NCBI RefSeq assembly: GCF_003270085.1
Contig: NZ_QFDQ01000073.1
Coordinates: 1 to 64,000 of the forward strand
Source of the DNA: Streptomyces triticisoli
Lineage (GTDB): Bacteria; Actinomycetota; Actinomycetes; Streptomycetales; Streptomycetaceae
Direction: 5' to 3'
DNA length: 64,000 nt
Within the stretch, counting starts at the first letter, position 1, and each line of letters starts with the position of its first letter. A program made the translations under genes and the position numbers. Shown in pieces: positions 17,754-27,534 of the stretch. Under the pieces are notes generated by a model that searched no databases, was not told the DNA's origin, and worked only from the letters and a program-made list of their open reading frames with translations.

Positions 17754-18888
17754 CGGCCTTCAGCACCACGAACTTCGGGTCGCTCGCGACGAGCCGGCTG
17801 TTGCCGAACACCCGGCGCAGCTTGACGTGGTAGCCCAGGTGCCGGTTGCCGATCACCCACAGCTCGCCGCCGGGGCGCAGCGCGCGCCGCGCCCCGGTGA
17901 ACATGCGCCAGGCCGTCGTGTCCGTCGTCGCCTGGTGCGAGTGGAACGGCGGGTTGTTGAGCACCAGGTCCACGCTGCCGGCCGGCACCCCGGCCAGCCC
18001 GTCGCCGACCCGGAACTCGGCGTGCCCGGGCACGCCGTTCTCCCTGTACGTCGCCTCCGCCGAGGCCACGGCCTGGAACGACTCGTCCGTGAACAGCACC
18101 TCCGCGTCCGGGTTCGCCAGCGCCAGCGCCGTACCGACGACACCGTTGCCGCAGCCCAGGTCCACCACCCGGCGGGCGCCCCGGCCGTCGGGGAGGTGCC
18201 GCAGGAAGAAGCGGGTGCCGATGTCGAGGCGGTCGGCGCAGAAGACCCCCGCGTGGTTGACGACCCTCCGGCCGGACGCCGCGCCGATGCCGTCGGGCAG
18301 CGTGTAGCTGTACGGCCACGGATTGGCGGGCCGCTCCAGGGCGGGGTCCGGGGTGCAGAGGATCAGCCGGGCCTTGCGCCGGGCGAGCGAGGTCCTGGTC
18401 GGGCCGAGGATCCGCTCGAACAGCGTCAGCGTCGAGGTGTGGATCTCCTTCACCATCCCGGTGCCGACGACGACCGTGCCCTCGTGCAGGCAGGGCGCCA
18501 GGCGCAGCAGCTGGTCCTCCAGCAGGGCGAGGCTCTTGGGCACCCGTACCAGCAGCACGTCGATGCGGTCGGGCGGCGGGTCCTGCGTGGTGAGCAGGCG
18601 TACCGCGCCGGGCCCGGCGCCGTTGCGGGCGAGGTTCGCACGGGTCGCCTCCTGCCCGAGGAACGAGTCGGTGATCTGCACCGGCCGGTGCGCCGTCAGC
18701 GCCGTGACCAGGGCACCCCACCGGTCGCCCACGACCACGACGGTCCCGGACAGGTCCACCCCCTGCTCGTCGAGATGCCGCAGCAGATACTCGTCGGAGG
18801 CGTCCCAGGCCCGCAGCCGGTCACGTGGATCCTCGGGAAACCGGGCGAGCACCGGCTCGCCCCAGGGAGTTGTCATACGCTGGTTCAT
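17743..18888 (-). CDS. RlmG-like class I SAM rRNA methyltransferase
   Basis: 381 aa in two halves. The N-terminal half is a degenerate Rossmann domain (TVVVVGDRWGALVTAL), the C-terminal half an active one with VVDLGCGNGVVGTAL for SAM and NPPFHSHQ, the (D/N)PP(F/Y) motif of base N-methyltransferases. This duplicated layout is that of RlmG/RsmC, which methylate guanine N2 in 23S or 16S rRNA. In streptomycetes such proteins are monocistronic, as here. The specific nucleotide cannot be assigned from sequence alone. Confidence 0.85.
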   Translation of the reverse strand: MNQRMTTPWGEPVLARFPEDPRDRLRAWDASDEYLLRHLDEQGVDLSGTVVVVGDRWGALVTALTAHRPVQITDSFLGQEATRANLARNGAGPGAVRLLTTQDPPPDRIDVLLVRVPKSLALLEDQLLRLAPCLHEGTVVVGTGMVKEIHTSTLTLFERILGPTRTSLARRKARLILCTPDPALERPANPWPYSYTLPDGIGAASGRRVVNHAGVFCADRLDIGTRFFLRHLPDGRGARRVVDLGCGNGVVGTALALANPDAEVLFTDESFQAVASAEATYRENGVPGHAEFRVGDGLAGVPAGSVDLVLNNPPFHSHQATTDTTAWRMFTGARRALRPGGELWVIGNRHLGYHVKLRRVFGNSRLVASDPKFVVLKAVRR

Positions 18889-18944
18889 CGCCCGTCAAGG
18901 CTAGCCGAGCCGCAGCTCACGGCCGCTGCGGCAGGAGGGGAGAC

Positions 18945-19595
18945 ATGGACGCCGAGCTGTTCCCCCGGAGCCGTACACAGGTCGCCCCGGGAGCGGTGCA
19001 CGTACCGGACTGGCTGGAGCCGGCACGCCAGCGCGAGCTGCTCGCCGCCTGCCGCGAGTGGGCCCGCCCGCCCGCCGGCCTGCGCACGGTGCGCACCCCG
19101 GGCGGCGGGACGATGACCGCGCGGCAGGTCTGCCTGGGCCTGCACTGGTACCCGTACGGCTACGCCCGCACGGCCGTCGACGGCGACGGCGCCCCGGTCA
19201 AGCCGTTCCCCGCCTGGCTGGGCGAACTGGGACGCGCGGCGGTGGCGGACGCCCTGGGGCCCGAGGCGGTCACGGAGGCGGCGTACGACATCGCGCTGAT
19301 CAACTTCTATGACGCCGACGCGCGCATGGGCATGCACCGCGACAGCGACGAGAAGTCCGGCGCGCCGGTGGTGTCGCTGAGCCTCGGCGACACCTGCGTG
19401 TTCCGCTTCGGCAACACCGGGACCCGTACCCGGCCCTGGACCGACGTCGAACTGCGCGGCGGTGACCTGTTCGTCTTCGGCGGCCCCTCCCGCCTGGCCC
19501 ATCACGGCGTACCACGGATCCATCCGGGCACCGCCCCATCGGAGTTGGGCCTGACGGGGCGGCTGAACGTCACCCTGAGGGTGAGCGGCCTGTAG
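18945..19595 (+). CDS. AlkB-like Fe(II)/2-oxoglutarate dioxygenase
   Basis: 216 aa. The iron ligands are the HxD of MGMHRDSDEKS and a later His in LAHHGVPRI; 2-oxoglutarate is bound by the family RxNxTxR signature, seen here as RLNVTLR. NFYDADARMGMH is typical of AlkB, which oxidatively removes alkyl groups from N1-methyladenine or N3-methylcytosine. The GGAGGGG ribosome binding site supports the ATG at 18945. It is divergent from the RlmG-like gene. Confidence 0.9.
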   Translation: MDAELFPRSRTQVAPGAVHVPDWLEPARQRELLAACREWARPPAGLRTVRTPGGGTMTARQVCLGLHWYPYGYARTAVDGDGAPVKPFPAWLGELGRAAVADALGPEAVTEAAYDIALINFYDADARMGMHRDSDEKSGAPVVSLSLGDTCVFRFGNTGTRTRPWTDVELRGGDLFVFGGPSRLAHHGVPRIHPGTAPSELGLTGRLNVTLRVSGL

Positions 19596-19643
19596 ACCGC
19601 GCCGCTGGTCACCACAGGTGCGGATCATGGGAGACTCGCCCTC

Positions 19644-20882
19644 ATGAGCGGCAAGGCGGGCCCCCGGGCGGCGGGGGAAGGGAGCACCTCGAGGACGCGG
19701 CTGGACCGGGGGCGCGGTGCGCTCGGGCCCGCGCTGGAACTCGTGCACACCGGACGCGCCCCGACCCGCGCGGTCCTCACCGCCGAGCTGGGGGTGACCC
19801 GGGCGACGGCCGGTGCGGTGGCCGCCGAACTGGAGGCGCTGGGCCTGATCCGGGTGGACGCCCGGCCGGGCGCGGCGGCCGGCTCCCAGGGCCGCCCCTC
19901 GCACCGTCTCTCGGTCGCCGAGGACGGGCCCGTCGCCCTCGCCGCGCAGGTGCACGCCGACGGCTTCCGTGCCGCCCTGGTGGGCCTGGGCGGCCGTATC
20001 GTGGCGACCGCCCCCGGCTGCGAGAGCGTCGACCCCGACCCGGCCAAGGTGCTCGGGTCCGTCGTCGAGGCCGGCGCGGAGCTGCTGCGCACGACCGGCC
20101 GGCGCTGCGTCGGCGCCGGGCTCGCCGTGCCCTCCGCGGTCGCCGAACCGGAGGGGCTGGCCCTGAACCCGCTCCACCTGGCCTGGCCCCCGGGCGCGCC
20201 GGTGCGCCGGCTCTTCGCGGAGTGCGTGCGCGCGGCGGGCATCACCGGACCGGCGTTCGCCGCCAACGACATCAACCTCGCCGCGCTCGCCGAGCACCGG
20301 CACGGCGCCGGCCGCGGCGCCCGCGACCTGCTGTGCGTGGCGACCGGACACCGGGGCGTGGGCGGCGCGCTGGTGCTGGACGGGCGGCTGCACTCGGGCA
20401 GCGCGGGCCTGGCGCTCGAGGTCGGCCACCTCACCGTCAACCCCGAGGGCCGCCCCTGCCACTGCGGCAGCCGCGGCTGCCTCGACGTCGAGGCGGACCC
20501 ACTGGCCCTCCTCACCGCCGCCGGCCGCGAGCCGGGCCCCGAGGTCTCACTGCTGCAGCAGGCCGACGACCTGATCCGCCACCACTACGACGACCCGGCC
20601 GTCCGCACGGCCGTCGAAGCCCTCGTCGACCGCCTCGGCCTGGGCCTGGCCGGCCTGGTGAACATCCTCAACCCCGACCGCATCATCCTCGGCGGCCTCC
20701 ATGGCACCCTCCTCGACGCCGCCCCCGACCGCCTGCGCGCCGTCGTCGCCGACCGCAGCCTGTGGGGCCAGAGCGGCGGCGTCCCCATCCTCCCCTGCGC
20801 CCTCGCCCACAACAGTCTGGTCGGCGCGGCGGAACTGGCCTGGCAGCCGGTCCTGGACGACCCGCTGACAGTGCCGGCCTGA
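19644..20882 (+). CDS. ROK-family transcriptional regulator/sugar kinase homologue
   Basis: 412 aa. An N-terminal winged helix (PTRAVLTAELGVTRATAGAVAAEL, about residues 40-65) precedes a ROK domain with the zinc-binding signature CHCGSRGCLDVEA and the upstream glycine-rich GVGGALVLDG. The HTH makes it a NagC/XylR-type regulator rather than a pure kinase. Whether it still phosphorylates sugar is uncertain: the usual DxGxT phosphate-1 motif is not evident at the domain start (ALAAQVHADGF instead). Its proximity to the SIS/aldolase locus, about 2 kb away, may be fortuitous. Confidence 0.85.
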   Translation: MSGKAGPRAAGEGSTSRTRLDRGRGALGPALELVHTGRAPTRAVLTAELGVTRATAGAVAAELEALGLIRVDARPGAAAGSQGRPSHRLSVAEDGPVALAAQVHADGFRAALVGLGGRIVATAPGCESVDPDPAKVLGSVVEAGAELLRTTGRRCVGAGLAVPSAVAEPEGLALNPLHLAWPPGAPVRRLFAECVRAAGITGPAFAANDINLAALAEHRHGAGRGARDLLCVATGHRGVGGALVLDGRLHSGSAGLALEVGHLTVNPEGRPCHCGSRGCLDVEADPLALLTAAGREPGPEVSLLQQADDLIRHHYDDPAVRTAVEALVDRLGLGLAGLVNILNPDRIILGGLHGTLLDAAPDRLRAVVADRSLWGQSGGVPILPCALAHNSLVGAAELAWQPVLDDPLTVPA

Positions 20883-20939
20883 GCAGCTCGGGCGGCACGG
20901 GCGAGGGACGGTGCGCTGTGAACACCGCGCCCCGCCCGG

Positions 20940-21455
20940 TCAGCCGGCGACGGCGGAACGGGTGCCGTTGAGCACGGGGCCGGCGAAGCGGCGCGCGGGT
21001 TGCTCCGCGGTCACCAGGGCCGGTACCCGGGCCGGTACCGCGACCGAGGGGGCGGAGGTCGGCAGGGTGAACCAGACGACCTTGCCCTGCTCGCCGTCGG
21101 GACGCGCGCCCCAGCTCTCGCTCACCGCGGCCACCATCGCCAGCCCCCGGCCTCCGGTGGCCAGCGGCGCGATCTCGCCCATGTCCTCCACCACGGGAAG
21201 ACGCGGGTCGTGGTCGCGCACGGAGACCGTGAGCCGGTCGAGCAGCAGCTCGAGCTCGACGGTGCACAGCTTGTCCGGCTGGGCGTGCTGGTGGACGTTG
21301 GTCAACAGCTCCGTCACACCGAGCGCGGCCCGGTCGATCAGAGGGTCAAGATGCCAGTAGCGCAAGTGCGCCGATACGATTCTGCGGACCTGGCCGATCC
21401 GCGACGGCAGGGCTTGGAGCTCCACCGTGCAGTGCCTGCTTGGGTGACTGATCAC
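20940..21455 (-). CDS. Anti-sigma-factor-type ATP-binding (HATPase) protein
   Basis: 171 aa of the RsbW/SpoIIAB-like histidine-kinase-like ATPase fold. The N box is ALGVTELLTNVHQHA (Glu and Asn), followed by VRDHDPRLP in place of DxGxG and GRGLAMVAAV as the G2-type loop. Streptomycetes carry dozens of such small HATPases, often beside regulators. The start is the GTG at 21455, with GGGGAG 8 nt upstream, rather than the longer ORF to 21527. A proline/alanine-rich tail follows the domain. The partner is unknown. Confidence 0.85.
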   Translation of the reverse strand: MISHPSRHCTVELQALPSRIGQVRRIVSAHLRYWHLDPLIDRAALGVTELLTNVHQHAQPDKLCTVELELLLDRLTVSVRDHDPRLPVVEDMGEIAPLATGGRGLAMVAAVSESWGARPDGEQGKVVWFTLPTSAPSVAVPARVPALVTAEQPARRFAGPVLNGTRSAVAG

Positions 21456-21629
21456 GGCTGCGACTCCCCGACGTTGAGGTCCGGAAGAACACGACGTTTC
21501 GGATGCAGCAGGACGCCTGCGTGACACCGCCGCCTGCTGCCGTGGCCGGCGGGCTGGTTCGCAGCGTTATCGCCGGTAAACCCTGAGTGACGTGAGACCA
21601 GAGTGACTCACGAGGTGGGGTCCCGCAAC

Positions 21630-21953
21630 TCACCGTCGCTCAGCCGCCGCCCGGCGTACGGCCTCGACGAACCGGCGAGCCGCCGGCGGCCCCGGCTCGC
21701 CCGGTGCGGGGTCGTGGCCGCCCAGGGTCAGCACGTACCGCTTGCCGTCGAGGTCGGCGAGCGCCCGGTCGTCCGGGGCGTACCAGGGCTTGGACGCGCG
21801 CACCGCCCCCAGCGGCGCGCTGTCGATCTCACTGCCGTAGCTGGTGAGCAACTCCAGTCTGCCGTCGCTGATCCGGACCTGTCCGGCCCGGGTGAGCGAG
21901 CGCAGTCGCTTGCCGATCCGCACGCCCGTGGCCGTGAACTCCGGTTCCGCCAT
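21630..21953 (-). CDS. Small conserved protein, function unknown
   Basis: 107 aa. The ATG at 21953 has a GGAAAGG site. A beta-rich first half (VRIGKRLRSLTRAGQVRIS, LELLTSYGSEIDSAPL) and a VLTLGGHDP strand before a C-terminal helix (FVEAVRRAAAER) are compatible with a PH-like fold, though I cannot name the family with confidence. No membrane or signal segment is seen. Confidence 0.65.
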   Translation of the reverse strand: MAEPEFTATGVRIGKRLRSLTRAGQVRISDGRLELLTSYGSEIDSAPLGAVRASKPWYAPDDRALADLDGKRYVLTLGGHDPAPGEPGPPAARRFVEAVRRAAAERR

Positions 21954-22329
21954 CCTTTCCCGCCCCCTCGCGCGTGTCGCCGGCTCGATGACTCCGCCTG
22001 GACCACGAGCCGGCGGCCCGGCTCGTTCGAGATCCAGTGTGGGTCCCCGTCGGGCTCTTTCGTCCCGCGCGGTGCAGTCTGCACGCCTTCGGCAGCGAGC
22101 ACCAGTGCCCGGGACGCGCTGACGGCCGGCGCCCGGAGCACTCACGCCAATGCGCCCCCACCCGTGCGCCCACCGCACCACGGGCGGGCTCCGGCGAGCC
22201 GCGCTCCCAGGGTTTCTTTGAGCCCCTCAAAGGTGCGTTTATGCAGGTGAGAAGCGTGTCGGAGGTGTCTATCATCGGTGGCGTCCGGCTGCGCGACACG
22301 CCGTCGGCACACAGCACAAGGAGCCTCGC
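21954..22329. promoter_or_regulatory. 376-bp intergenic region with a 7+7 palindrome
   Basis: No convincing ORF. The only notable element is CTTTGAGcccCTCAAAG (22216-22232), a perfect inverted repeat with a 3-nt centre about 100 bp before the Cds1-like gene. It could be an operator or a weak terminator; it is too A/T-containing to be typical of the surrounding DNA. Confidence 0.4.
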
Positions 22330-23454
22330 GTGAGCATCACCCAGCCGCGGCGGACCAGCGACACCCTGGACGTCGACCGCAGCGACAGCGGATACCGCGA
22401 CTGGCTGAAAGAAGCCGTCCGCAAGGTCCAGGCCGACGCCAACCGCTCGGCCGACACCCATCTGCTGCGCTTCCCGCTGCCCGAGGAGTGGGGCATCGAC
22501 CTGTATCTGAAGGACGAGTCGACCCACCCGACCGGAAGCCTCAAGCACCGCCTGGCGCGCTCGCTGTTCCTGTACGGACTGTGCAATGGCTGGATCCGCC
22601 CGGACGGCCCGGTGATCGAGGCCTCCAGCGGCTCGACGGCCGTCTCGGAGGCGTACTTCGCGAAGCTGATCGGCGTGCCCTTCATCGCGGTCATGCCGCG
22701 CACGACGAGCGCCGAGAAGTGCCGCCTGATCGAGTTCCACGGCGGGCGGTGCCACTTCGTGGACGACCCGCGCACGATGTACGAGGCCTCCGCCGCCCTC
22801 GCGGCCGAGACCGGCGGCCACTACATGGACCAGTTCACCTACGCCGAGCGGGCCACGGACTGGCGCGGCAACAACAACATCGCCGAATCCATCTTCCGCC
22901 AGATGGAGCTGGAGCGCTTCCCGGAACCGGCCTGGATCGTCGCCACCGCGGGAACCGGCGGCACCTCGGCGACCATCGCGCGCTACGTCCGCTACCTGCA
23001 GTACGACACCCGTGTCTGCGTCGCCGACCCCGACAACTCCTGCTTCTTCGAGGGCTGGACCACCGGCGATCCGGACGCCACCTGCGACTCCGGCTCGCGC
23101 ATCGAGGGCATCGGCCGGCCGCGCATGGAACCGAGCTTCGTGCCCGGTGCCGTCGACCGCATGATGAAGGTCCCGGACGCCGCCGCCGTGGCCGCCGTAC
23201 GCGCCCTGGAGCGGGCCATCGGCCGCAAGGCGGGCGGCTCCACCGGAACCGGTCTGTGGAGCGCCCTGAAAATCGTCGCCGAGATGCTGCGGGAAGGCCG
23301 CCAAGGCAGTGTCGTCACCCTCCTGTGCGACCCGGGCGACCGCTACCTCGACAAGTACTACTCGGACACCTGGCTGACCGAACAGGGCCTGGACAGCGCC
23401 CCGTACACGGCGGCGATCGAGTCGTTCCTGACGACAGGGGTGTGGCCGGACTGA
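22330..23454 (+). CDS. PLP-dependent cysteine desulfhydrase (Cds1-like)
   Basis: 374-aa fold-type II PLP enzyme. The Schiff-base lysine lies in [11 protein letters not shown], the phosphate loop is [15 protein letters not shown] and the substrate loop [17 protein letters not shown]. The divergence from true O-acetylserine sulfhydrylases (KxES-N motifs, 300 aa) and the length point to the actinobacterial Cds1 (Rv3684-like) L-cysteine desulfhydrase, which releases H2S, pyruvate and ammonia. AAGGAG precedes the GTG start. It is monocistronic and convergent with an SRPBCC gene 10 bp away. Confidence 0.85.
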   Translation: MSITQPRRTSDTLDVDRSDSGYRDWLKEAVRKVQADANRSADTHLLRFPLPEEWGIDLYLKDESTHPTGSLKHRLARSLFLYGLCNGWIRPDGPVIEASSGSTAVSEAYFAKLIGVPFIAVMPRTTSAEKCRLIEFHGGRCHFVDDPRTMYEASAALAAETGGHYMDQFTYAERATDWRGNNNIAESIFRQMELERFPEPAWIVATAGTGGTSATIARYVRYLQYDTRVCVADPDNSCFFEGWTTGDPDATCDSGSRIEGIGRPRMEPSFVPGAVDRMMKVPDAAAVAAVRALERAIGRKAGGSTGTGLWSALKIVAEMLREGRQGSVVTLLCDPGDRYLDKYYSDTWLTEQGLDSAPYTAAIESFLTTGVWPD

Positions 23455-23463
23455 GCGGTCCGT

Positions 23464-23976
23464 TCAGTCCCGTTCGGGTTCGTGCGACCCGGTCCGGCCG
23501 GGGCACCGGGCCGACAGGCGGTGGTCCAGGGACGTCACCGCGTTGTGGAAGGCACGGCCGAGACCCCGCCGGGCCAGGTTCAGGGTGAGCCGGAAGGGGG
23601 CCGTGCCGTCGGCCGCGAAGGTCCACTGGACGCGGGTGCCGTTGCCGTCCGGGGTCAGGAGCCACTCCTCGGCCAGTGCTCGGGCGCCCGGCGCGTTGGT
23701 GGTGTCGACCCGGTGGGCGTGGAGCTCGGGGCGCCGCGCGGCGAGGACCGTCCCCTGGAAGCGGGTCCCGCCCCTGAGGTGTGTCTCGCGTCCGGCGCCG
23801 CCGTCGGCCGGCCGCGCGTACGTCACCGCCGAGAACCACTCGGTCCAGCCCGGCACGTCCTCGGCGAGCGCGTCGAAGACCCGCTCGGGGGAGGCGGAGA
23901 CCTCCCGCGCGAACACCAGCCGTACGGGCGCGGTCCCGGCGAAGTCGGTCCCCACCGGGCGCAGACGGTGAGCCAT
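23464..23976 (-). CDS. SRPBCC (polyketide cyclase/START-like) protein
   Basis: 170 aa, one helix-grip domain: VRLVFAREVSASPERVFDALAEDVPGWTEWFSAV is the START/Polyketide_cyc2 entry strand and helix, and GTRVQWTFAADG and FRLTLNLARRGLGRAFHNAV close it. Such proteins bind hydrophobic ligands; no catalytic role can be read here. The ATG at 23976 has GGGAGG 7 nt upstream. Confidence 0.8.
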   Translation of the reverse strand: MAHRLRPVGTDFAGTAPVRLVFAREVSASPERVFDALAEDVPGWTEWFSAVTYARPADGGAGRETHLRGGTRFQGTVLAARRPELHAHRVDTTNAPGARALAEEWLLTPDGNGTRVQWTFAADGTAPFRLTLNLARRGLGRAFHNAVTSLDHRLSARCPGRTGSHEPERD

Positions 23977-24046
23977 GGACGAACCTCCCTCAAGGCGTAC
24001 CGGCAGCACGGTCGGGCCGCGCGCGGTCACCGTAGCTGACGTCCGC

Positions 24047-24874
24047 TCAGCTGTCTGCCGCGTCCCCGGGCTCGCCCGCCACCACCAGCCGCAGGTGTTC
24101 CGAGACCTCGGCGCGCGCCTCGGCCGGCAGCCCGGTGTCCGTCACCAGGGTGTCGACCTGGTCCAGCGCGGCGAAGGAACTCAGGCCCACCACGCCCCAC
24201 TTGGTGTGGTCGGCGACCACCACCACGCGCCGCGCGGACCGCACCAGCCGGCGGTTGGTCTCGGCCTCCGCCAGGTTCGGCGTGGACAGCCCGGCCTCGG
24301 CCGATATCCCGTGCACCCCGAGGAACAGCACGTCGAAGTGGAGCGTGGCGATCGCCTGGTCGGCCACCGGCCCCACCAGCGAGTCGGACGGCGTGCGCAC
24401 CCCGCCGGTCAGGACGACCGTCGCCGCGCCCTGCCGCTGACCGGAGCCGCGCTGCGCCGAGTGGAAGACGTCCGCCACCCGCACCGAGTTGGTGACCACC
24501 GTCAGGTCGGGCACGTCCAGCAGCTGGTGGGCCAGCGCGTACGTCGTCGTACCGCCCGAGAGGGCGATCGCCGTACCCGGCGCGACCAGCCGGGCCGCCG
24601 CCCGCGCGATGTCCCCCTTGGCGGTCGGCTCCAGACCCGACTTGGCCTCGAAGCCCGGCTCGTGCGTACTGGCCTCCACGACCGGAACCGCCCCGCCGTG
24701 CACCTTCTCCAGCACGCCCTGGCGGGCCAGCGCGTCCAGGTCGCGGCGGACCGTCATGTCCGACACGCCGAGCTTCCGGGTCAGCTCGTTGACCCGGACA
24801 CCGCCACGGCGCCGGACCTCGTCCACGATCAGGGCACGCCGCTGCTCCGCGAGGAGGTTCTGATTCTCACTCAC
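24047..24874 (-). CDS. DeoR/GlpR-family sugar regulator
   Basis: 275 aa, complete, unlike the truncated homologue at 15155. The N-terminal HTH is LAEQRRALIVDEVRRRGG then VNELTRKLGVSDMTVRRDL. The DeoR_C phosphosugar sensor has ALSGGTTTYALAHQL, AEAETNRRLVRSARRVVVVADHTKWG. It is divergent from the large membrane hydrolase gene, but no sugar gene adjoins it, so the target is open. The GTG at 24874 follows GGAACCGGAG. Confidence 0.9.
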   Translation of the reverse strand: MSENQNLLAEQRRALIVDEVRRRGGVRVNELTRKLGVSDMTVRRDLDALARQGVLEKVHGGAVPVVEASTHEPGFEAKSGLEPTAKGDIARAAARLVAPGTAIALSGGTTTYALAHQLLDVPDLTVVTNSVRVADVFHSAQRGSGQRQGAATVVLTGGVRTPSDSLVGPVADQAIATLHFDVLFLGVHGISAEAGLSTPNLAEAETNRRLVRSARRVVVVADHTKWGVVGLSSFAALDQVDTLVTDTGLPAEARAEVSEHLRLVVAGEPGDAADS

Positions 24875-25081
24875 GTGTGCTCCGGTTCCTTTCGCCTCAA
24901 GCCGCCCGACCCGCGCGGAGGTCCCATCCTTTCATGGGGCGGCGCTCGCCGCGCCGGAGCCCACCCGACGCGCACATGCCATCTTTGCCCTCCCCTGCGC
25001 GTCGGCGTCACCCGTACCGGGGAGACTCCGGTGACAAGGGGTGTGCCACGGGCCACGAACGGCCATCCTGGTGCCCGCACG

Positions 25082-25126
25082 GGCACAGACCCACGACACA
25101 GAACCACGGCACAGACCCACGACACA
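25082..25126. repeat. Two 19-bp direct repeats, 26-bp period
   Basis: ggcacagacccacgacaca occurs at 25082-25100 and 25108-25126, inside an AC-rich stretch just upstream of the membrane hydrolase gene. Related fragments continue to about 25145. Confidence 0.8.
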
Positions 25127-25167
25127 CACCCACGGACACCCGACGGACGCGTCACGGGGGGCGAACA

Positions 25168-27534
25168 GTGGAACGTGCGCAGCAGCCGGCGACCGGATGC
25201 GCCCTGGAACTCCTGGTGCACGGTGTCGGCGGCACCACGCCCGAGAGGATGCTGGACGATCCGCGCACGGTGCGGATCACCGGCGACGACACCGCGGCCG
25301 TCTTCCGCCGCGCCGACGACGTCGACGCCGAGACGCAGCCCGAGAAGCACCGCGGCACGCCGGTACCCGAGGCGTACGTCTGGTGCAACCTCACCTCGGG
25401 CAACAGCGCCCGCGCCCTGTGGCTGTTGCTGCTGCCGTTCATGGTGGTCAACCTCGCCCACTGGATGCGCCCCGGCGCACCCGGCCGCCCCCGCACCGTG
25501 CGCCTGTACGGCCTGCTGGTAAGGCTGGCCGGCCTCACCCTGACCGTGCTGCTCGTCGCCGCCGCCTGCGAGGTCGCCCTGGACCTCACGGCCTGGCAGT
25601 GCGCGGGCACACACGCGTGTGCCGCACGCCACTCCTGGCTGGGCTTCCTGTCGCCCTCGGCCGGCGGCTGGTGGAGTGCGCCCGGCCGCCGTCTCGCCCT
25701 CGCCGCCCTGGTGCCCGCGGCCCTCACCGGCCTGCTGTGGTACCTGGCCCACCGCACCTGGAACGCCTACGAGTCCCAGCAGCCGATGTCCCGCGACCCC
25801 GAGCCCGAGGAGGACACCGGCAGCGGTTCCCTGGGCCGGCCCGGCTTCTGGTACGGCCGCCGCCTGGTGGCCCGGCTGCGCGCCGCCCACACCGCCGCCG
25901 GACTGCTCACCGTCGCCGCCGCGATCGCCGCGCCCGCGGCGGCCCTCGACCGCCGCCCCGGCGGCCCCGTGGTCCTCGACGTCCTGGGCCGGCTCCTGCT
26001 CGCCGCTCTGCTCGCCTGGGCCGCCGCCGTGGTCTGGGTCGTCTGCCGCCGCGGCCGCACCGAGCACCTGCTCGACCGGCAACTGGACCGCCACCTCGTA
26101 CGACGGCTGCCGCTCGGCGCCCTCTTGCTGCTCCTGCTCACCGCCGTGTACGCCGGCTGGTCGCGCCCCGGCTGGACCTCGGCGGGGCGGCTGGCCGGCG
26201 ACACCACCTTCGGCGGCCTCGCCCTGGGGCAGGGCCTGCTGGTCGTCGCCCTCGGCGTCACCGCGCACGCCCTGTACCGCACCCGCCCCGACCCCCGGGC
26301 CGTGCTGCGGGGCCTGGGCGGACCCGCGGTCGCGATGCTGGCCTGCGCGCTCGGCGGCGTGATGTCCGGCGGGGTCTGCCAGCGGGTGGCCGACTGGCTG
26401 GACGGCACCGGCACCTCCATCCCGGGCCCGCCGGTCACGCTCACCTGGCAGGCATCCGTCATCCCGCCGCTGCTCCTCGTCCTGCTGGCGCTCTGCGGCC
26501 GGCTCGCCGGGCGCGCCCGGCGGCTGGCCCGCGCCCTGCGCACCACGGTCGAACGGGACCACCCCGGCGAGCCGCCCGACCCCGAGCGCACGCGCCGGAT
26601 CGCCCGCACCCGCGCGATGGCGACGCTCACCGACGACGCTCCCCTCGTCGTCGGCGTCACCTCCGCCGCCACCCTCGTCCTCGGCGCCGCCGCACTCGCC
26701 GGCGCCCTCGGCTCCGGCAGGACCCCGGCCGGAGCCGCCGCCGGCACCCACCCCGCCCTCCAGGGCGCGGCCCAGACCGCGCAGGCCCTGGGCTCCTGGC
26801 TGATCGGACTGGGCTTCGTACTCTTCGTCACCTGGGGCCGGCGCGCCTACAAGGACGCCTCCGCCCGGCGCACCATCGGCATCCTGTGGGACGTCGGCAC
26901 CTTCTGGCCGCGCGCCGCCCACCCCTTCGCCCCGCCCTGCTACGCCGAACGGGCCGTGCCCGACCTGACCTGGCGGATGGCGACCTGGACCCGGTCCACG
27001 GGCGGCCGGCTGGTGCTGTCCGGGCACTCCCAGGGCAGCGTGCTGGCCGCCGCCGCGGCCTGGCAGCTCACTCCGCCGGTCCGCGGGCGGGTCGCGCTGC
27101 TGACCTACGGATCGCCGCTGGAGCGGCTCTACGGCCGCTGGTTCCCGGCCCACTTCGGGCCGGCCGCCCTCGGTGCCCTGCACCGGGACGTGGACTGCTG
27201 GCGCAACCTGTACCGGCTCACCGACCCCATCGGCGGCCCGGTCCGGCTCACCGGCGACTGCGGCCCCGAGGTGGACCGTGCCCCGCTGGGGGACCCGCTC
27301 GCCTACAGCCGCACCGCACAGCATCCGCTGCCCGCCCCGATCCTCGGCCACTCCGACTACCAGGCGGACCCGGCCTTCGCCGAGGAACGCGGACGGCTGC
27401 TCGCCCGGCTGCGCCCGGACCTGCCCGCACCGCGCCACGGTCCGCCCGAACTCCCGGACGCCGAACCGAGGACCGCCCACGAGCCGCCGGGCGGCACCGG
27501 GGCTCAGGACAGCGTGGGCAGATCCTCGGGGTAG
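25168..27534 (+). CDS. Polytopic membrane protein with alpha/beta-hydrolase-like GHSQG motif
   Basis: 788 aa. It begins [18 protein letters not shown] (residues ~11-28), a lipase-like oxyanion HGVGG strand. About eleven hydrophobic helices follow between residues ~90 and ~565, and then a C-terminal cytosolic or exposed region with the nucleophile elbow GHSQG at 619-623, [10 protein letters not shown] and a late HSDYQ (candidate His). So a serine-hydrolase fold appears to be interrupted by a membrane domain. Streptomyces homologues are annotated only as integral membrane proteins. The GTG at 25168 has GGGGGGCG upstream. It ends 31 bp inside the convergent beta-helix/AAA gene. Confidence 0.75.
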   Translation: MERAQQPATGCALELLVHGVGGTTPERMLDDPRTVRITGDDTAAVFRRADDVDAETQPEKHRGTPVPEAYVWCNLTSGNSARALWLLLLPFMVVNLAHWMRPGAPGRPRTVRLYGLLVRLAGLTLTVLLVAAACEVALDLTAWQCAGTHACAARHSWLGFLSPSAGGWWSAPGRRLALAALVPAALTGLLWYLAHRTWNAYESQQPMSRDPEPEEDTGSGSLGRPGFWYGRRLVARLRAAHTAAGLLTVAAAIAAPAAALDRRPGGPVVLDVLGRLLLAALLAWAAAVVWVVCRRGRTEHLLDRQLDRHLVRRLPLGALLLLLLTAVYAGWSRPGWTSAGRLAGDTTFGGLALGQGLLVVALGVTAHALYRTRPDPRAVLRGLGGPAVAMLACALGGVMSGGVCQRVADWLDGTGTSIPGPPVTLTWQASVIPPLLLVLLALCGRLAGRARRLARALRTTVERDHPGEPPDPERTRRIARTRAMATLTDDAPLVVGVTSAATLVLGAAALAGALGSGRTPAGAAAGTHPALQGAAQTAQALGSWLIGLGFVLFVTWGRRAYKDASARRTIGILWDVGTFWPRAAHPFAPPCYAERAVPDLTWRMATWTRSTGGRLVLSGHSQGSVLAAAAAWQLTPPVRGRVALLTYGSPLERLYGRWFPAHFGPAALGALHRDVDCWRNLYRLTDPIGGPVRLTGDCGPEVDRAPLGDPLAYSRTAQHPLPAPILGHSDYQADPAFAEERGRLLARLRPDLPAPRHGPPELPDAEPRTAHEPPGGTGAQDSVGRSSG

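Noticed and set aside
25082..25145. CRISPR-like short repeat run
   Set aside because: Only two copies, a 7-bp gap between them and AC-rich low complexity; no array or cas genes.
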